A stretch of DNA of 64,000 nt from Sinotaia quadrata (Eukaryota > Mollusca > Gastropoda > Architaenioglossa > Viviparidae), in assembly GCA_028829895.1 (NCBI GenBank), contig CM054182.1:89863046-89927045 (forward strand). The letters are read 5' to 3'. Of the stretch, positions 22,532 through 34,359 are shown piece by piece. The notes beneath the pieces are model-generated. The model did no database searches and was not told the DNA's origin. It saw nothing but the letters and a program-made list of their open reading frames with translations. Within the stretch, counting starts at the first letter, position 1, and each line of letters begins with the position of its first letter. The translations under genes and the position numbers were made by a program.

Positions 22532-23339
22532 TTGAAGTCCTCTTGAGTTTCTATGCCGACACAGTCATTCAAAGAACCCCGTACGCTGCTCCGGCAGTAA
22601 AAATGACAACTTCACAGTTATCCCAAAAGTAATTGTTTGCATTCCTTGGCGATAAAGGACACTGAAAACCCCATAGTTAAGGAAAGCCATGTTTGAATTC
22701 CTTGGCGATAACAGACACTGAAAACCTTACAATGTCATCCCTCATTGCTAAAGCATGTTTTAAATTAAAAAAAAAAAAACTAGTAAACCTCATTGTTGTT
22801 CAAGAGTTCTTTTGCATTACTATGACTGCAAAAATACCGAAAACCTCACAGTCACTCAAAAGTCCCTTGGTACGGTAATCAATGACGGAATACATCGACC
22901 GTCATGCTGTTCGCGATCTGTTTTTTGCTCTGCAATGATGGCAACACGCGCGGAAAATCCTTATTGCCATTATTCCCATTCTTTGCCGTTTTATGTGCCC
23001 TTTGGTGTTGGCAACAGGTTGGCGAAATGGCCGGACAATGAGAATAAATCTTTCATATCAGTCTGCATGCTGTAGACCGCTCTCCACGAGTGACATAAAG
23101 CCTGGGGTGGGATTTGCAAAATTTTATTAGCTGGGCTTGAGGGGTAAATAGTTAAGAATACTGCACCCATCCCTCCCGCTCTTGAAACACTTAAAGATAG
23201 TTTTTGAAGAGAGTTTATAATTATTATGCGCTAAAAAAAAATCTGTAAGAAGCGAAACTGTAGGCAAACACACTTTCTCAATACTCTTTTTCTTTTATTT
23301 TAACCTTAATTTTGCTTTCTGTTTGAGAAGAGATAGCAG
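22532..23339. other. Intergenic, minor local duplications
   Basis: ccttggcgataa-gacactgaaaacc occurs at about 22642 and 22700, and a related sentence at about 22825, so a degenerate 60-bp repeat is present. No gene recognised. Confidence 0.5.
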
Positions 23340-23344
23340 CAGGA

Positions 23345-23845
23345 ATGTTATCACTCATCAGATATTAATGTATATAATTCAGTTATTAACGTATTTCATT
23401 CAGGTATTAACGTATTTCACTCAGGTATTTACGTATTTCATTCAGGTACTAACGTATTTCATTCAGTTATTAACACAATTCATTCATGGCTTAACGTATT
23501 ATTAAAGTATTTCATTCAGTTACTAACATATTTCATTCAGTTATTAACGTAATTCATTCATGTATTAACGTATTATTAACGTATTTCATTCAGGTATTAA
23601 CGCATTTCATTCAGGTACTAACGTATTTCATTCAGGCAGAGCCGTAACTAGCTATTTTTGCCCCCGAGGCAGAAATATAAAAATGTGCCCTCGCGCCGAA
23701 TAAACATCTTTGAAAACCGATCTTTTTCCCTTTTCTGCGCCCCTCAGATTTTTGCGCCCGAGTCATGTGACTCACTCGCCTCGCCCTTGTTACGTACTGC
23801 ATTCAGGTATTAACATATTTCATTCAGGTATTAACAAGAATTAAC
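23345..23845. repeat. 21-bp minisatellite, interrupted by a MITE
   Basis: The unit gtatttcattcaggtattaac is repeated from about 23370 to 23636 and resumes after 23800. Some units have tta or cta variants. Confidence 0.93.
23637..23799. mobile_element. hAT-like MITE with perfect 8-bp target duplication
   Basis: A 163-bp element that begins cagagccgtaac and ends gttacgtactg; the ends are imperfect inverted repeats starting with CAG. The eight bases cattcagg flank it on both sides (23629-23636 and 23800-23807). Eight-base duplications and CAG termini are typical of hAT transposons. The interior is GC-richer (gcgcccgag, actcgcctcgccc) and codes for nothing. Confidence 0.85.
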
Positions 23846-23927
23846 ACAGGTCACTTAGCTAGAGATAGAAATGTCTATAGTTTTCACTGAGTTTTGAATG
23901 CAGTTTTTCTCTTTCCGGATGCTAATG

Positions 23928-24255
23928 TCTTTAGCGCACGCATTAATGATATATCGCACGGCTTTACATAATGTCATAATGCACGCATTAATGATATATC
24001 GTACAGATTTACATAATGTCTTTAGAGCAGTCATTAATGATATATGGTATGGCTTTACATAATGGCTTTACATATCTTTACAGCACGCATTAATGATATA
24101 TCGTACGACTTTACATAATGCCATAATGCACGCATTAATGATATATCATAAGGTTTTACATAATGTCTTTAATGCACACATTAATGATATATCGTACAGA
24201 TTTACATAATGTCTTCAATGCACACATTAATGATATATCATACGGCTTTACAAAA
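23928..24255. repeat. 45-46-bp minisatellite, about 7 copies
   Basis: cattaatgatatat starts at 23941, 23986 and 24032, followed by gctttacataatgtc in each copy. Confidence 0.94.
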
Positions 24256-25240
24256 TCTAGCCGATTCTTTACTTAGAACTGTGCTATAGTGTCGTCTTTG
24301 GTATATATCTCTCCTCCTCCCCCCCCCTCCTCGAAAAAACACAACAATAAAATATCTGAAATACTAAAGATTATTAACTTTAATAGGAGAAAGGTTGATC
24401 GATTTCATTCACCTCTTTATTTATCTCCCTTTATTTCACATAAACCAAAGACTGTTTGAAGTAGTGATTTTGAAGTGGTCTATAAATAGTACAGTTTTGA
24501 GCTCTTGATTTCTTTGACAAACTAAAACGATTTCTCTCAAACACTCGTTGACTTTTAAAAGCCAGGTAAATATTAGAGTGGTGTTGTTTGGGGGTTGTTT
24601 TAGTTCTTTTGGACGCGCACTTTCTCTTTTATACTGTTGTAAGCGACAGATGAGTTTAAAATAAAAATAAAATATAGATTTCTTTTGCTGGATAGGTAAC
24701 TGGATCCCTGAAGGTATTATTCGGTTTAGAAAACAAAAAGGTCTAAGCCGTTTAACAAATCAGATAATTACATATAAAGTATGGATTTTTAACTATACTA
24801 AATGCTACCAGTCGTGTCATGAAACATTAGGTTTATCATGATTTAGTTTCCTATTATCATTCTTCTAAAAATGAAAGTCAATACTATTTTTTTTAAAAAT
24901 GAGTGCAAGGAATTAAAAAATGTACTCATCAAAACTATAATGCACTTACAAACGGAAGCTCGACACAGAGGTCAATAAGCTGAAAAAATAAGGGGTCAAT
25001 ATTATATCGACACCAAAACCAAAATGTAAATTGCACTAGTAGTCGTAGTGACTCGCAGACAGAGCTTTTATCAAAGAAATTTCTTTACACAACTGTCTAA
25101 CTTTAGCGTTAGATTTTTTTTTGAGACTAAAAATAAAATGATAAGCAATGTCATCAGCTGAGTCCCAAAGCAATATTTTGCAAACTGTTGGTATAATTTA
25201 TAAACAAATCTAAATGTGTGATTAAAATAAGGACAAATAT
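24256..25240. other. AT-rich intergenic, no gene seen
   Basis: An oligo-C run near 24320. No recognisable coding sequence. Confidence 0.5.
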
Positions 25241-25244
25241 AGAT

Positions 25245-25650
25245 ACAGAACTCGACTATCCGCTGAACTATGCAGTCTTAACTGTTTATAGCACTACGCA
25301 CAATCTTTACCGTCCGCGGAACCATGCAGTCTTAACTGTATATAGCACTACGCACAATCTTTACCGTCCGCTGAACTATGCAGTCTTAACTGTTTATAGC
25401 ACTACGCACAATCTTTATCGTCCGCTGAACTATGCAGTCTTAACTGTTTATAGCAATACGCACAATCTTTACCGTCCGCTGAACTATGCAGTCTTAACTG
25501 TATACAGCACTACGCACAATCTTTACCGTCCGTTGAACTATGCAGTCTTAACTGTATACAGTACTACGCACAATCTTTACCGTCCGTGGAGCTACGCAAT
25601 CTTTATTTGTCTAAAATATAAAGCAATCCTCGCTGCCCAAATAGCCTGAA
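25245..25650. repeat. 54-bp minisatellite, about 6.5 copies (27-bp dimer)
   Basis: Each 54-bp unit has two related halves, ctgaactatgcagtcttaac and agcactacgcacaatcttta. The 54-bp length is 18 codons, so a 143-residue frame (25218-25649) repeats NYAVLTVYSTTHNLYRPL. I regard the frame as a by-product of the repeat. Confidence 0.96.
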
Positions 25651-26145
25651 AAATCTTAGGTGACCATAGAACTACGCAATTTTTACTTGTCAGTAGGTTA
25701 CACGATCGTAACTGTTCACAGAGCTTTGTAGTATTTGCTGTCTATACAGTTTCGTAATCTTTGATTAAGCAATCTCTGCTGTCTATAGAGCCACGTAATC
25801 TTTCTGTCCACAGATTTACGCAATCATTATTGTCCACAGCGCCACGTAATCTTTCTGTCCACAGAGTTACGCAATAATTATTGTCCACAGCGCCACGTAA
25901 TCTTTCTGTCCACAGAGTTACGCAATCATTATTGTCCACAGCGCCACGTAAACTTTTTTTTATTCAAGGAGCTATGCAATCATTAATACCAGTAGCACTA
26001 CGCAATAATTACTGTCCAGTGCACTACGCAATATTTACTGTCCAGAGCACTAGGCAATCTTTACTGTCCAGAGCACTAGGCAATCTTTACTGTCCAGAGC
26101 ACTAGGCAATCTTTACTGTTCAGAGCACTAGGCAGTGTTTACTGT
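25651..26145. repeat. Related 51- and 27-bp minisatellite blocks
   Basis: 25790-25950 has 51-bp units (ccacagagttacgcaat with cgccacgtaatctttctgt). 25995-26140 has 27-bp units (cagagcactaggcaatcttt). Both share the cgcaatctttactgtcc core with the upstream 54-bp array, so the whole of 25245-26145 appears to come from one 27-bp ancestor. Confidence 0.9.
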
Positions 26146-26249
26146 CTATCGGCCACTTCGACTGTAGTGTCTAGGATTCCCCCCCCCCCCCCCTCAATGG
26201 CCCGACATTAACTGCAGCGCGTGTTGAGATAGAATCATCAAATACTAAC

Positions 26250-26540
26250 AGTCTCACTACCGATTTAAATCATTACTGACATCGCCATCAACTACTAGCA
26301 CATTCACATCACCGATTTAAATCATTACTGACATCGCCATCAACTACTAGCACATTCACATCACCGATTTAAATCATTACTGACATCGCCATCAACTACT
26401 AGCACATTCACATCACCGATTTAAATCGTAACCTGACATCACCATCAACTACTAACATATTCACACCACAAATGTAAATAATTTTTGACACCACCATCAA
26501 CTATTAACACATCCACACCAACGATGTAAATAATTACTGA
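26250..26540. repeat. 52-bp minisatellite, about 5 copies
   Basis: The unit carries cgatttaaatcattactgac and atcgccatcaactactagca. The first three copies are nearly identical; the last two are diverged. A C13-type run precedes it near 26181. Confidence 0.95.
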
Positions 26541-28108
26541 TTGCAGAAAAATGGAGAGAAAGAAAAAAGAAAACCCAACCAACCTGAGAAATATTTATTT
26601 TGGAATCGAACTCGATCAATCTTCATTGCTATACATCCGCACAATAAATTATGTATATTATTAAAAAAAAAATAATGCACCCACGATTAAGATTGTTCGA
26701 TAAGCACAATCGTTTTAAGACATTCCTAGTGGACGGCAACTAAGGAACCGCGCGACTCTCGAGTTATGGCCCTTTTCAACACGAAGGTGTGTTTCTAAGA
26801 TCAACAGACTGTGTTTTGAAATCAATTCGGGAATATAACAACACCACACGAAAAGGCTCGAGACAGAGTTCAGTTTAAAGAGTTCGTCTTTCTACCTAAA
26901 GGCCGCTTTCGTGCAGTCGCGTGGTTAACGGTCTAATTATTCAGCGTTCTCAAGAGGCCGAACACCCGGTATCCAAATACCCGCATTCAGCAGTGAAAAA
27001 GGACGCGAGTTCTAGATAGCAACGGCGTTCCAACGAAGGAAGGGGTGGGGATATTATTTTCTACTGAGACATCACTGGTTTATAAGGATCGACTGGTGTT
27101 TGTCTTTGTTAGTGGGGTTCAAATATCAGTCTCTCTAGCGGCGGGAAAGATTAAAGAAGCGTTTAAAGCGTACTACACCATTACAATTTCAGCCGACCGA
27201 CTGGTTTTTAAAACATCGAGCAAGGGCACAATTTAACACAGAAATATTTATTTGAAATAGAATACTGCTTGAAAATGCTCGTCACTTGAAGTGAAATACA
27301 TGGCCCTTTAAATGAGAACGATGTTGATGATATTATTAATAATAATACTGATGAGGATGACATAAAGTTTAATGAACAGATAATGGTAGTGTACAAAATC
27401 TGATCCAACGCGATCCCTTTCAAATTGCAAGACCTAACAAAACATTAGCTATGCACTAAAAAATTCAACTAATTTTATTCCTTTAAGGCGCGATTTTATT
27501 TTCACCAATATACGCCACTCATTTGAGTACAGTCGCATAAGACACTTAATAAACAGTTCTGATTCAAACAGAAATAATTATCTTTCATCAGACTGAATAT
27601 TAACTTTAAATACTCAGCATTATTTAATACGCTACTGAGAATTGAAAACGAAACCAGCACAGCAAGAAAATTCAAAACGCTTATATTTGCACACAATGCA
27701 ACAACTACAACTGCAAGACACGACAAAATCGTCTAAAATGCTATCGCAAGGTCAATACATTTATGTCAATCCGCATAAGAATTGAATACGATGTATTTAT
27801 CTGAATACATCAGGTCTTTACAGTGAAATCTCAAAATTATAGAACTTTCTTGTAACTAAAGTAGGCTTTTATACAACCCATTAAACATAAAATTATTTAG
27901 TGTAACTGTGATTTAACTCACATGTGATCTGAAGATGACACTATCATGAAATAAAAACAACCAATTACCGAATGTTAAACATAGATAACGTGATCGAGAT
28001 TTGCGAACCATAATCCTCTCAATCTCAATAGTAACATTAGCGCTCAAGACGGAAATAGGGGTTACTCAGAGCTGGGTCAAAGGTTATGTCGGCGTAGAGG
28101 AGAAGCAA
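26541..28108. other. Intergenic, no gene recognised
   Basis: The stretch 26700-27240 has more CpG than its surroundings and a possible tRNA-like patch at 26912-26984. The reading frames at 27045-27236 and on the reverse at 27726-27502 have no recognisable similarity. Confidence 0.45.
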
Positions 28109-28350
28109 GTTTGATTCTTTCGCTAGCGACAATTTGGCGTGTGGAAATTAGAAACACAGTACGCTTATACTTAATTATCATAAAACGTTTGATTCTTTCG
28201 CTAGCGACAATTTGGCGTATGGAAATTAGAAACACAGTACGCTTATACTTAATTATCATAAAACGTTTGATTCTTTCGCTAGCGACAATTTGGCGTATGG
28301 AAATTAGAAACACAGTACGCTTATTCTTAATTATCATAAAACGTTTGCTA
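28109..28350. repeat. 78-bp minisatellite, 3 copies
   Basis: gtttgattctttcgctagcg starts at 28109 and 28187, then 28265. The copies are almost identical. The 26-codon period keeps frames open on both strands. Confidence 0.97.
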
Positions 28351-28734
28351 ACAATTGCTAACGTTCACATATTCTTTCCATGGTGACAGGTTTGTGAATT
28401 AAAATTTAGAACAAAATAATTGTTCCTTTATTAAAATTATTCCTTAAATTTATTATTTGAAAACATCACATACATACATACATACATATACACACACGCG
28501 CGCGCGCATGCACGCATGCATCACGATAACTCCTTCACTCGATCTCCTGAAGAAAGATGATCAAGAATTACACATATACTTTGTACTAAATTATTTATTA
28601 CCTGCCAAGATACAATTAGTTCAAATTATACTGCACTCAAAGTAACAAACAAAATTCCTCACAAGTAAAACTGCAGTAACTCAATGTAAAAAATAACATA
28701 AATGAAAGATGCTCTATCGTAGATCCTACAAAAA
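28351..28734. other. AT-rich spacer with CATA/CG patches
   Basis: catacatacatacata and a short (CG)n patch at about 28470-28520. No gene seen. Confidence 0.55.
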
Positions 28735-28975
28735 GTTACATTACAAGTTATAAAAAAGTGAACGAAACGAAAATAAAGTTGCATTACAAGTTATAAAAAA
28801 GTGAAAGTAACGAAAATAAAGTTACATTATAAGTTATACAAAATTGAATGCAATGTAAGTAAAGTGGCATTACAAGCTATACAAAATTGAATGCAATGTA
28901 AGTAAAGTGGCATTACAAGCTATACAAAACTGAATGCAATGTAAATAAAGTTGCATTACAACAAACATATTCTGA
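28735..28975. repeat. 43-bp minisatellite, about 5 copies
   Basis: aaagtggcattacaagctat at 28861 and 28904 sets a 43-bp period; the upstream copies are diverged. Confidence 0.93.
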
Positions 28976-29284
28976 ACAAACGAACGTAACACTAAACAAG
29001 TTCAATCACACACTTCAAGAAGCTACATCACATCAAATTTACATTATAACAGAAACAACAGCAACAAATGTTCACAACACAATTGCTATGCAAAAGAATT
29101 ATAGCATGCCAAATTTACACTTTAACAAGTTGCTTCACATCTAGCTTTCGCTACTACGATCTTCTCTGAAATAAAATTTCATTATAGCAGTTAAAAAGAT
29201 AACTGCATTATACGAGAAATAGATTACAATAAATTAAATAAAAACAACATTCAAATTCGTTTCTTCATTAACGAATAACATTAC

Positions 29285-29560
29285 ACCAAATAACTTTACG
29301 ACCAAGTAACACTACACGAAAATAACATTACACCAAAGCAACATTACTCAAGAATAATATTACACCAAGTATCATTGCACCAAAATAACGTTACGATGAA
29401 GTATTACACCAAAGCAACATTACACCAAAATAACTTTACGAGCTAATAACATTACATCAAAATAACATTACATTAAGGCAACATTACATGAAAATAAAAT
29501 TACGACAAAATAACACTATACCAAGATAACATTACACTAAAGTAAAATTGCAGCAAAGCT
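29285..29560. repeat. Degenerate short minisatellite, about 17 bp
   Basis: Variants of aataacattacaccaa run through the whole stretch with irregular spacing. A looser relation to the preceding acatt-rich DNA (28980-29280) is visible. Confidence 0.85.
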
Positions 29561-29833
29561 ATACTGTAGCAAATTCACAGCAATGGCAATCAGTGCAAAT
29601 GTATCATATAAACAAATAAGAAATGGACAATGTTGACCTGGTGTTGCCTTTGGGGGGGGGGGAGAAATATTATAGTATTAACCTTTACTGTTCCTGATTA
29701 CAAGAATTTGGAAAGACGGAAAAACGTAAAGGGTCGTGCCAAGCCGAACAAAACCCAGGGATTTGGAACCAATCAAAATCCAGCCACCCATCCAACCTCT
29801 CATCCATCCACCCACCCACCAGCCTGTCTGTAA

Positions 29834-29867
<34 letters not shown>

Positions 29868-30198
29868 AGTTTGTAAATATATATTTTATGAAAGACTAAT
29901 GAACTACGTATATACGTTTGCTTAATTAATTGCTTGTTTTATTGTTTATATCTGAAAATGTTCTATTGATTTATTAATTAATTAACCTATTGTATAACAG
30001 AAAGAGTGACTGACTGATTTATAACTTCATCAACAGTTACCATGTTTTACGGAATGATTGTCTGAATGACTGCATTCAGCGGCCGACGGTTAAATTATTT
30101 ATGGAACGAATGACGAGTAACGTAATTCTAGAAGCCTGTACAAAAATATAATTTTGTCTGACTGACAATCAAACCGAACGCTGGCACAAACATCTTAC
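29561..30198. other. Intergenic with G-run and (GT)n
   Basis: A run of G near 29650, a ccaccc-rich patch near 29800, and a (GT)n run at about 29836-29862. No gene seen. Confidence 0.55.
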
Positions 30199-30395
30199 CC
30201 CGTGTGCTCCCGACCAGACAGATCTGTTGACGATCTAAAAAGTTGCTGTCTCCATGGTTTCGACATTTTGTCACCGTCGTTTGCGGTCTTTAGGAAGTGG
30301 GGAGGAACCCTGGCAATGTCTGGCATCGTGTACTGTCGCTGTATCCAAGTGGACATGTTGTGAGAGGGTTTATCGTCCGAAATGTTTCCGTTCAT
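30199..30395 (-). CDS. Candidate first coding exon, unrecognised protein
   Basis: On the minus strand, ATG at 30395 opens a 65-codon frame ending at a consensus donor (GTAAGATG, from 30198 downwards), leaving phase 2. An in-frame stop lies 12 bases upstream, so this would be an initiating exon. The peptide includes STWIQRQYTMPDIARVPPHF and KPWRQQLFRSSTDLSGREHTG; it is hydrophilic, with no signal peptide. Composition is less AT-rich than the flanks. I cannot name the family, and no partner exon was found. Confidence 0.35.
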
Positions 30396-30409
30396 TGTTT
30401 GACTTTATT

Positions 30410-30595
30410 ACAGGTACACTGCAACAAATTTCTCTGATTGAAACAGGTACACTGCTACACATTTGTCTGATTTAAAAATGTATACTGCTACACATTTGTC
30501 TGATTTAAAAATGTACACTGCTACACATTTGTCTGATTTAAAAATGTACACTGCTACACATTTGTCTGATTTATAAATGTACACCGCAACATAGT
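30410..30595. repeat. 33-bp minisatellite, about 5 copies
   Basis: The unit gtacactgctacacatttgt followed by ctgatttaaaaat. Confidence 0.95.
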
Positions 30596-30769
30596 TTTCT
30601 TCTGATAAAGGGGGCCAAGTAAATACATTTCTTACGTGGCGTAAATAAATAAAAAAAATTGTGTTGATATAGAGAATTAAATGTCAATAATGTTTGTAAT
30701 GAGGAAATATTTCTGAGATGTAATTACTTGAGTTGACAACGTAGCAAACTATAGATTAATATATGTTTC

Positions 30770-31505
30770 ATTTTGTGGTAACACGATATATATAGAGTAC
30801 AAACACAGAAACCAGGAGGACCTCCATGGAAGAAAAGAATAGAAAAGAAATCACACAAAGCGAACACAATGAAAATCTCAAATCTAGACTCTGAGACAAC
30901 AGAGCACATACTACTATCTGGATGTCATGTTCTGGCTGGAACAGAATACACCAAACGACACAACGAAGTGGCAAAACACATACAGAGAAATCTGTGTGAG
31001 AACTATGGCATAAAATTCCCAGAGAGAGCTTGGAATGCACCAACCAGAAGCAGTCACCGAAACAGAAGTCAAAATACTGTGGGACTTCGAGATAAGAACA
31101 GATCGGGTGATTCCTGCACGAAGACCAGACATTGTAGTTCTCAAAATGTCAAACAGAACAGCAACAATCATTGATGTTGCTGTTCCAAGTGATAGAAACA
31201 TAAAAGCAAAAGAAAGAGAAAAATATAGAAAAATACCAAGACCTCAGATAAGAAATTCAGAGACTGTGGAATGTAAAAACAGAAGTGATACCTATAGTGA
31301 TAGGAGCCTTGGAGAACATAACATCTGTGTTGGAAGGCTATCTGAATAAACTCCCTGGAAACCAGACTCTCTCCACTACTCAAAGCAGCGCTACTCGGAA
31401 GTGCCCACATTCTCTGTAAAACCTTGGATCTCCCAAAATCTTGGTAAGATTCCGAGACCTTGGATCACAACCGACAGTCAAACAGAAGTCGTGGGAAAGA
31501 GGCAA
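30770..31505 (+). mobile_element. LINE derivative D: leader joined to endonuclease and 3' end
   Basis: Bases 30770-30850 (caaacacagaaaccaggagg, cctccatggaagaa) match the reverse complement of the copy A leader near 4960-4890. From about 30855 the sequence jumps to the zinc-knuckle region (tcacacaaagcgaa) and then runs to the 3' terminus (gtcgtgggaaagaggc) and a TAATAATAATAA-type tail. The jump removes all of RT, and a further small deletion removes the two N-terminal cysteines of the knuckle. Endonuclease remnants are readable in two frames at 30869-31349 (RPDIVVL, IIDVAVPSDRN). It is a non-autonomous, internally deleted copy on the strand opposite to the main cluster. Confidence 0.87.
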
Positions 31506-31821
31506 TAATGATATTAATAATAATAACACTTAAACACTAAACATTTTACATTATTAACTTGCAAAATCACCGTTGTGCATGATTAACATATAATGTCACT
31601 ATTCTTCATTATTTCGAGTAATGCCGTTTGAATAACTTTGCATGTTTATCACGCATAATCATTACAAAGTGTTAACTGTAGCTCTATGACTTAGGTTATC
31701 AGTTTGAGTGTTATCAGTTTTACTATCATTTAGACAGTATTTCATTATCACTTGGGTGTCAACATCATTATTGACAACAACGACAGAACAGAAGAACGTC
31801 GACACTTAAACAAACACAAAT

Positions 31822-32065
31822 CTAAGTTACGCCCCTACAAGTTATTGCCACAAACATCGTGTTTGAGTTACGTCCCTACAAGCTATTGCCACAAACATCG
31901 TGTTTGAGTTACGTCCCTACAAGCTTTTGCCACAAACATCGTGTTTGAGTTACGTCCCTACAAGCTATTGCCACAAACATCGTGTTTGAGTTACGTCCCT
32001 ACAAGTTATTGCCACGAACATCGTGTTTGAGTTACGCCCCTACAAGTTATTGCCACAAACATCGT
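31822..32065. repeat. 41-bp minisatellite, 6 copies
   Basis: The unit gtttgagttacgtccctaca followed by agctattgccacaaacatcgt. Copies are almost identical. Confidence 0.97.
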
Positions 32066-32485
32066 GCCCATGATAGGTAACTAGACCCGACTCGGGTCAG
32101 ACAAACATTACTTATAGGGTTCTTATTACTAACTATGCAAAATAACAACCAAAAAAAGCAAAGCAAAACCTTGGGTAATTAACTAGGTGGAAGAAAACCC
32201 TAATGTTTGGAAACTTAGTGTATGTAATCCGCTAATTGTACCACTTAATCATTGCACCTGCTCACTCTGCAGTATTTGGTGGCTGCCGGTCATGTTTCAC
32301 GGGGTAGTGTGTCTCCAGGTATTGACTGCATTAACGCTCGAATGAGTAGTAGCTGTCCAGTACATACGTGTATGATTACTTCTTTACGAAAGGAAACAGT
32401 CATTTTTCACGGGACAGAATGCTCTCCCTTTAACGTTAGTCTAGTCTTAATCAGAAAACGTAGCGCTACGCCACTGTTGATTTTT
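32066..32485. other. Intergenic, no gene recognised
   Basis: Includes a 114-residue frame starting at 32252 with no clear support; a donor-like ccag-gtattg lies at about 32317. Confidence 0.4.
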
Positions 32486-32489
32486 CTTT

Positions 32490-32819
32490 TTTGTATGTGT
32501 GTGCGTGCGTGTATGCATGTGTACACATTGTGTATTCATCTTTGTGTGCATGCGTCTACCTATATGCTTTTGCAGTATAAGTGTGCGTGTCTGTAGATAT
32601 ATGTTTGTGCGGCTATTTGTGTGTGTATATGTATATGAATGCTAGAGTATGTTTGCGTGTGCAAATGTGCATGCACAAATATTCGTAAGCACATTTGTGT
32701 GCTTTTATGTACCCGTGTGCGTGTGTATGGATGTGTATTTCTTGTGGTTATAATTGGTCTGTGTATGTGCGTATATGAATGCGTGTGTTTGTCTGTGTAT
32801 GCGTATATGAATATGTACT

Positions 32820-32858
<39 letters not shown>

Positions 32859-32862
32859 TTGT
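32490..32862. repeat. GT-rich degenerate tract ending in (GT)n
   Basis: Cryptically simple tgtgt/tatg sequence, becoming a pure GT run at about 32823-32851. Confidence 0.92.
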
Positions 32863-33534
32863 CTTTGTGGATGGGTTGAATGTGACGTATTATTTAAAGG
32901 ACACACCACCTGTGTGTAATGCAATGCATGGTGAAAGGTTGGGTCGGAAGAGTTACAGAAAACAGATCATATATAAGTAAATAATGATTTTGAAAGAAAG
33001 ACTAAAATATCCAGAAAGTACTGATTGATCGATATTCTAGTCCGAGTCAATGCGTCATGTTAATAATCCTGTTACGATATAAATTCTTATAAACAAGCTT
33101 GGTAACATGTATAGTATCGATTCAAGGGAGATAATCATTTCGTGGGCCATACATGCACAACGGGTGTCGATAACAAATGAACACAAGGACAATGGGTTTT
33201 TCACTACGAGTCTCTTATGTGATTATTTTGTATAGAATGGGTAGGGTGTTCATGCCAGTTCCATAATAATATCTCTGTCAATATAAATATGGTTTAGGTC
33301 ATAAGGTAAAACTAATATTTATTTCTTCATTGCGCATGAAAGGATGATTAATACTTAATGTCGTTTCAACACCCGGCCATGTGTAATAAAATGAAAAACG
33401 TGCACGTACGGCTAATTCACGGGGTCTGTGGTAGTATGTGGTGTAATTATTTTAGATTTTGCTTCAAAAATGACTAGACTGTGGTCAAGACAATGGGTTA
33501 CTAAGTACACATTTTGAATGGAATGTGATCAGTG

Positions 33535-33830
33535 GTAGTGAGTTAGTTTTTAAGTCTTTATTACAAAAACTGTCAGTGGTAGTGGGTGGTTTTGTAAGTA
33601 TTGTGTGCAGAAATTGGCCAGATGTAGTGTTTGGTTTAGTAGGTCTTTTGAACAGAATTGGCCAGTGATACAGTCGGGTTTAGTAGATCTTTGGTGCAGG
33701 TGGCCAGTGGTAGTGTGTGGTTTAGTAGATCTTTTGTGCAGGCGAAAAATGGTAGTGTGTGGTTTAGTAGAGCTTTCGTACAGAACGTGGTTAGTGGTAT
33801 TGTATGGTTTAAGCATTTCTTTCACACTGA
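33535..33830. repeat. Degenerate minisatellite, about 45-50 bp
   Basis: The sentence ggtagtgtgtggtttagtag followed by atcttttgtgcag occurs about five times with length variation. Confidence 0.88.
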
Positions 33831-34079
33831 TTCATATTTTCCATCGTCATCATCGCTGAGTCATTACAGTTCCACAGAGTGCGTAAAGTATGCAAAAGCA
33901 CACACCTACACACAAACTACACACAAACGCTGCACGAACTCACAAATAAATTTTTGCTCGAATGAATTATAAAGTGTGTTCTGTAAGAACATGTAAATAA
34001 TATATATATACAGGCACAAACAAATTATACATACACAGATAACTGCATTATAATTTATGTAAATAAATGTGACAGATTA

Positions 34080-34290
34080 TATTTCCTATCCCTATTTTAA
34101 ACTTTAATTTTGTTAAATTGTCAGAGTAACCCGTCCTTGGGCACTCCTTGTGATGGTATTTTTGAAAATGCTAGAAATTTCTGATGTAATGCAAACCTGT
34201 GAGTAGTTTTTATTATCCAATGGTTATGATTTACGAGAACGAGATCAACCAATGGGCTGAGGTTAAACTGTATACTTGTTGTAGAAAAAA
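34080..34290 (+). repeat. Dispersed repeat, partner of 8090-8335
   Basis: Colinear with the reverse complement of 8090-8335 (see that entry). It begins at tttcctatccctatttta and fades after about 34290. Confidence 0.72.
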
Positions 34291-34359
34291 TTACTGTCTA
34301 TTCACTTTGAATGTGGAGTAGCAAGAACAAGTCCAGTTTGAAAGGTGGACATTGATGGT

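Noticed and set aside
25218..25649. 143-codon frame with 18-residue repeats as a repeat-protein gene
   Set aside because: The 54-bp unit is in phase with codons, but neighbouring related blocks (51 and 27 bp) have no continuous frame and there is no start context or flanking exon signal.
28077..28386. Paired 86- and 91-codon frames over the 78-bp repeat
   Set aside because: Open on both strands because 78 is a multiple of three; low-complexity origin.
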